The notes beneath the pieces were generated by a model, which saw nothing but the letters and a program-made list of their open reading frames with translations, had not been told where the DNA came from and ran no database searches. Below are positions 63,046-64,000 of a stretch of 64,000 nt of DNA, in pieces. Location: contig NZ_FNSF01000001.1 in NCBI RefSeq assembly GCF_900105455.1, positions 935,001-999,000 on the forward strand, given 5' to 3'. The position numbers were made by a program, and so were the translations under genes. Origin of the DNA: Tenacibaculum sp. MAR_2009_124. Lineage in GTDB: Bacteria; Bacteroidota; Bacteroidia; Flavobacteriales; Flavobacteriaceae. The first letter of the stretch is position 1, and each line of letters starts with the position of its first letter.

Positions 63046-64000
63046 ATGCTTCAAAGAGAAAAAATAGTTGTTGTTTGGTTTAAGAGAGATCTTAGGCTGT
63101 ATGACAATGAGGCTGTTTATAACGCTTTAAATTCTGGTTATAAGGTCTTGTTGTTATATGTGTTTGAACCCAGTTTGTTTAACGATGCACATTATTCGGA
63201 TAGACATTGGAATTTTATAAAACAGTCTTTACAAGATATAAATGAACAATTAGTGCCACGGCAGACTAGAATACTTGCTGTTAATTCAGAAGTAATCCCC
63301 TTGTTCAGTTACCTACAAACACAATATAAAATTGCTTCTGTGTTTTCACATCAAGAAACGGGGCTTTTAAAAACATATAATCGAGACAAAACTTTTAAAC
63401 GATTTTGCAATAACAATTCAATTGATTGGATAGAAAATGTTAACAATGGCGTTTTTAGGGGAAGACAGGATAGAGAAAATTGGAAAGAAGATTGGGAGGA
63501 TTATATGGGGACACCTCAATTTCAGATAGAAGAGACGAAGATTTCTTCGTTTTTAAAAGATGAAAAAATTGATACAATAGCCAAGAATTTAACACTAACT
63601 TCATTAATCACAGAAGCTACTCCAAAGCTCCAAAGAGGAGGGAGAGCTATTGGGTTAAAATATATGAGGTCTTTCTTTGAAGACCGATATATCAATTATG
63701 CGAAATTTATATCAAAACCAAACCAAGCTAGAGAAAGTTGCAGTAGACTCTCACCTTATTTGGCTTGGGGTAATTTGTCGGTAAGGGAAGTATATCAATA
63801 TGCAAACAATTTTAGAAAAGAAGCTTCCAATAAAAGAGCGATTGATGCTTTTATGTCTCGATTACGATGGCAAGCCCATTTTATTCAGAAGTTTGAAATG
63901 GAATGTATTATGGAAAGTGAGAGCATGAATAAAGGGTTTAGAAAGCTAAAAAAAGATATTTCATTGAAATATAAAGAAGCTTGGAAAGAGGGGAATACTG
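63046..64000 (+). CDS. DNA photolyase/cryptochrome-family protein (3' truncated by window)
   Basis: 318 codons are visible from ATG 63046, running off the window. N-terminal Rossmann antenna domain (VVVWFKRDLRLYDNEAVYN) and start of the FAD domain (RLSPYLAWGNLSVREVYQ, RLRWQAHFIQKFEME). It should repair pyrimidine dimers in blue light or act as a cryptochrome. Preceded by an operator-like inverted repeat shared with the pigment genes. The FAD-binding C-terminal residues lie outside. Confidence 0.92.
   Translation, partial: MLQREKIVVVWFKRDLRLYDNEAVYNALNSGYKVLLLYVFEPSLFNDAHYSDRHWNFIKQSLQDINEQLVPRQTRILAVNSEVIPLFSYLQTQYKIASVFSHQETGLLKTYNRDKTFKRFCNNNSIDWIENVNNGVFRGRQDRENWKEDWEDYMGTPQFQIEETKISSFLKDEKIDTIAKNLTLTSLITEATPKLQRGGRAIGLKYMRSFFEDRYINYAKFISKPNQARESCSRLSPYLAWGNLSVREVYQYANNFRKEASNKRAIDAFMSRLRWQAHFIQKFEMECIMESESMNKGFRKLKKDISLKYKEAWKEGNT

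Noticed and set aside
14000..64000. Open frames of 60-120 codons lying opposite or inside larger genes (for example within crtI, the TonB receptor, bglX, ribD)
   Set aside because: They are antisense or out-of-frame shadows of clear genes, with unnatural composition and no start context.

Overview
The window is chromosomal DNA of an AT-rich bacterium of the phylum Bacteroidota, most likely a marine member of the Flavobacteriaceae. Evidence: a secreted PhoD-like enzyme with a type IX secretion (T9SS) C-terminal domain, a FecI/FecR/STN-TonB receptor system, promoters of the TAnnTTTG (-7) type, no clear Shine-Dalgarno sequences, and a carotenoid operon with a fused heterodimer-type lycopene cyclase. 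No genus is assigned. There are no rRNA or tRNA genes, IS elements or CRISPR arrays.

Layout. 1-8.0 kb: the 3' end of a cystathionine beta-synthase-like gene, a T9SS-exported PhoD-like phosphatase, an HAD hydrolase, two glyoxalase-like genes (the second frameshifted), lipA and an Nramp-related transporter lacking the usual metal-site motifs. 8.0-12.1 kb: an ECF sigma factor/glycosyltransferase operon, then a lipoprotein set (YHYH protein, MORN-repeat protein, SCO1/SenC). 12.1-12.8 kb: a tandem array of three related units, each with a 35-codon ORF or its remnant, a conserved leader, a covarying hairpin and a conserved 3' box. 12.8-20.8 kb: murB, an aminotransferase, an aspartyl protease with PDZ, and an OsmC/GNAT/FMN-protein operon divergent from a MocR/PdxR-type regulator with visible operators.

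21.1-24.0 kb: a compact cluster of two Aer-like PAS proteins, three small Roadblock/LC7-like proteins and one small basic protein, with no GTPase, kinase or chemoreceptor beside them. 24.2-33.3 kb: prmC, ribD, HAD, EamA, IMPACT-family and S9 peptidase genes and a membrane protein. 33.5-44.5 kb: rpsA, a secreted M43 metalloprotease, glmM, a class V aminotransferase/M14 peptidase/Lrp set, an RluA-type synthase and a Bcr/CflA-type MFS pump. 44.9-48.95 kb: FecI, FecR and a TonB-dependent receptor.

49-64 kb: a light-response and carotenoid island. It starts with a MerR/B12-binding regulator of the CarH/LitR photoreceptor type, followed by crtI, crtB, a small unknown protein, crtZ, a CrtYcd-type lycopene cyclase, TspO, a TetR-like regulator, a UbiB/ABC1 kinase-like protein, a flavin reductase, an SDR-DUF2867 protein, a 49-codon DUF2256 zinc-knuckle gene, and, after a GH3 glucosidase/sodium symporter pair, a photolyase/cryptochrome cut by the window end. 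The promoters of the regulator, crtI and the photolyase share a TTTGTTTAA element, as expected if one light-sensing repressor controls all three.
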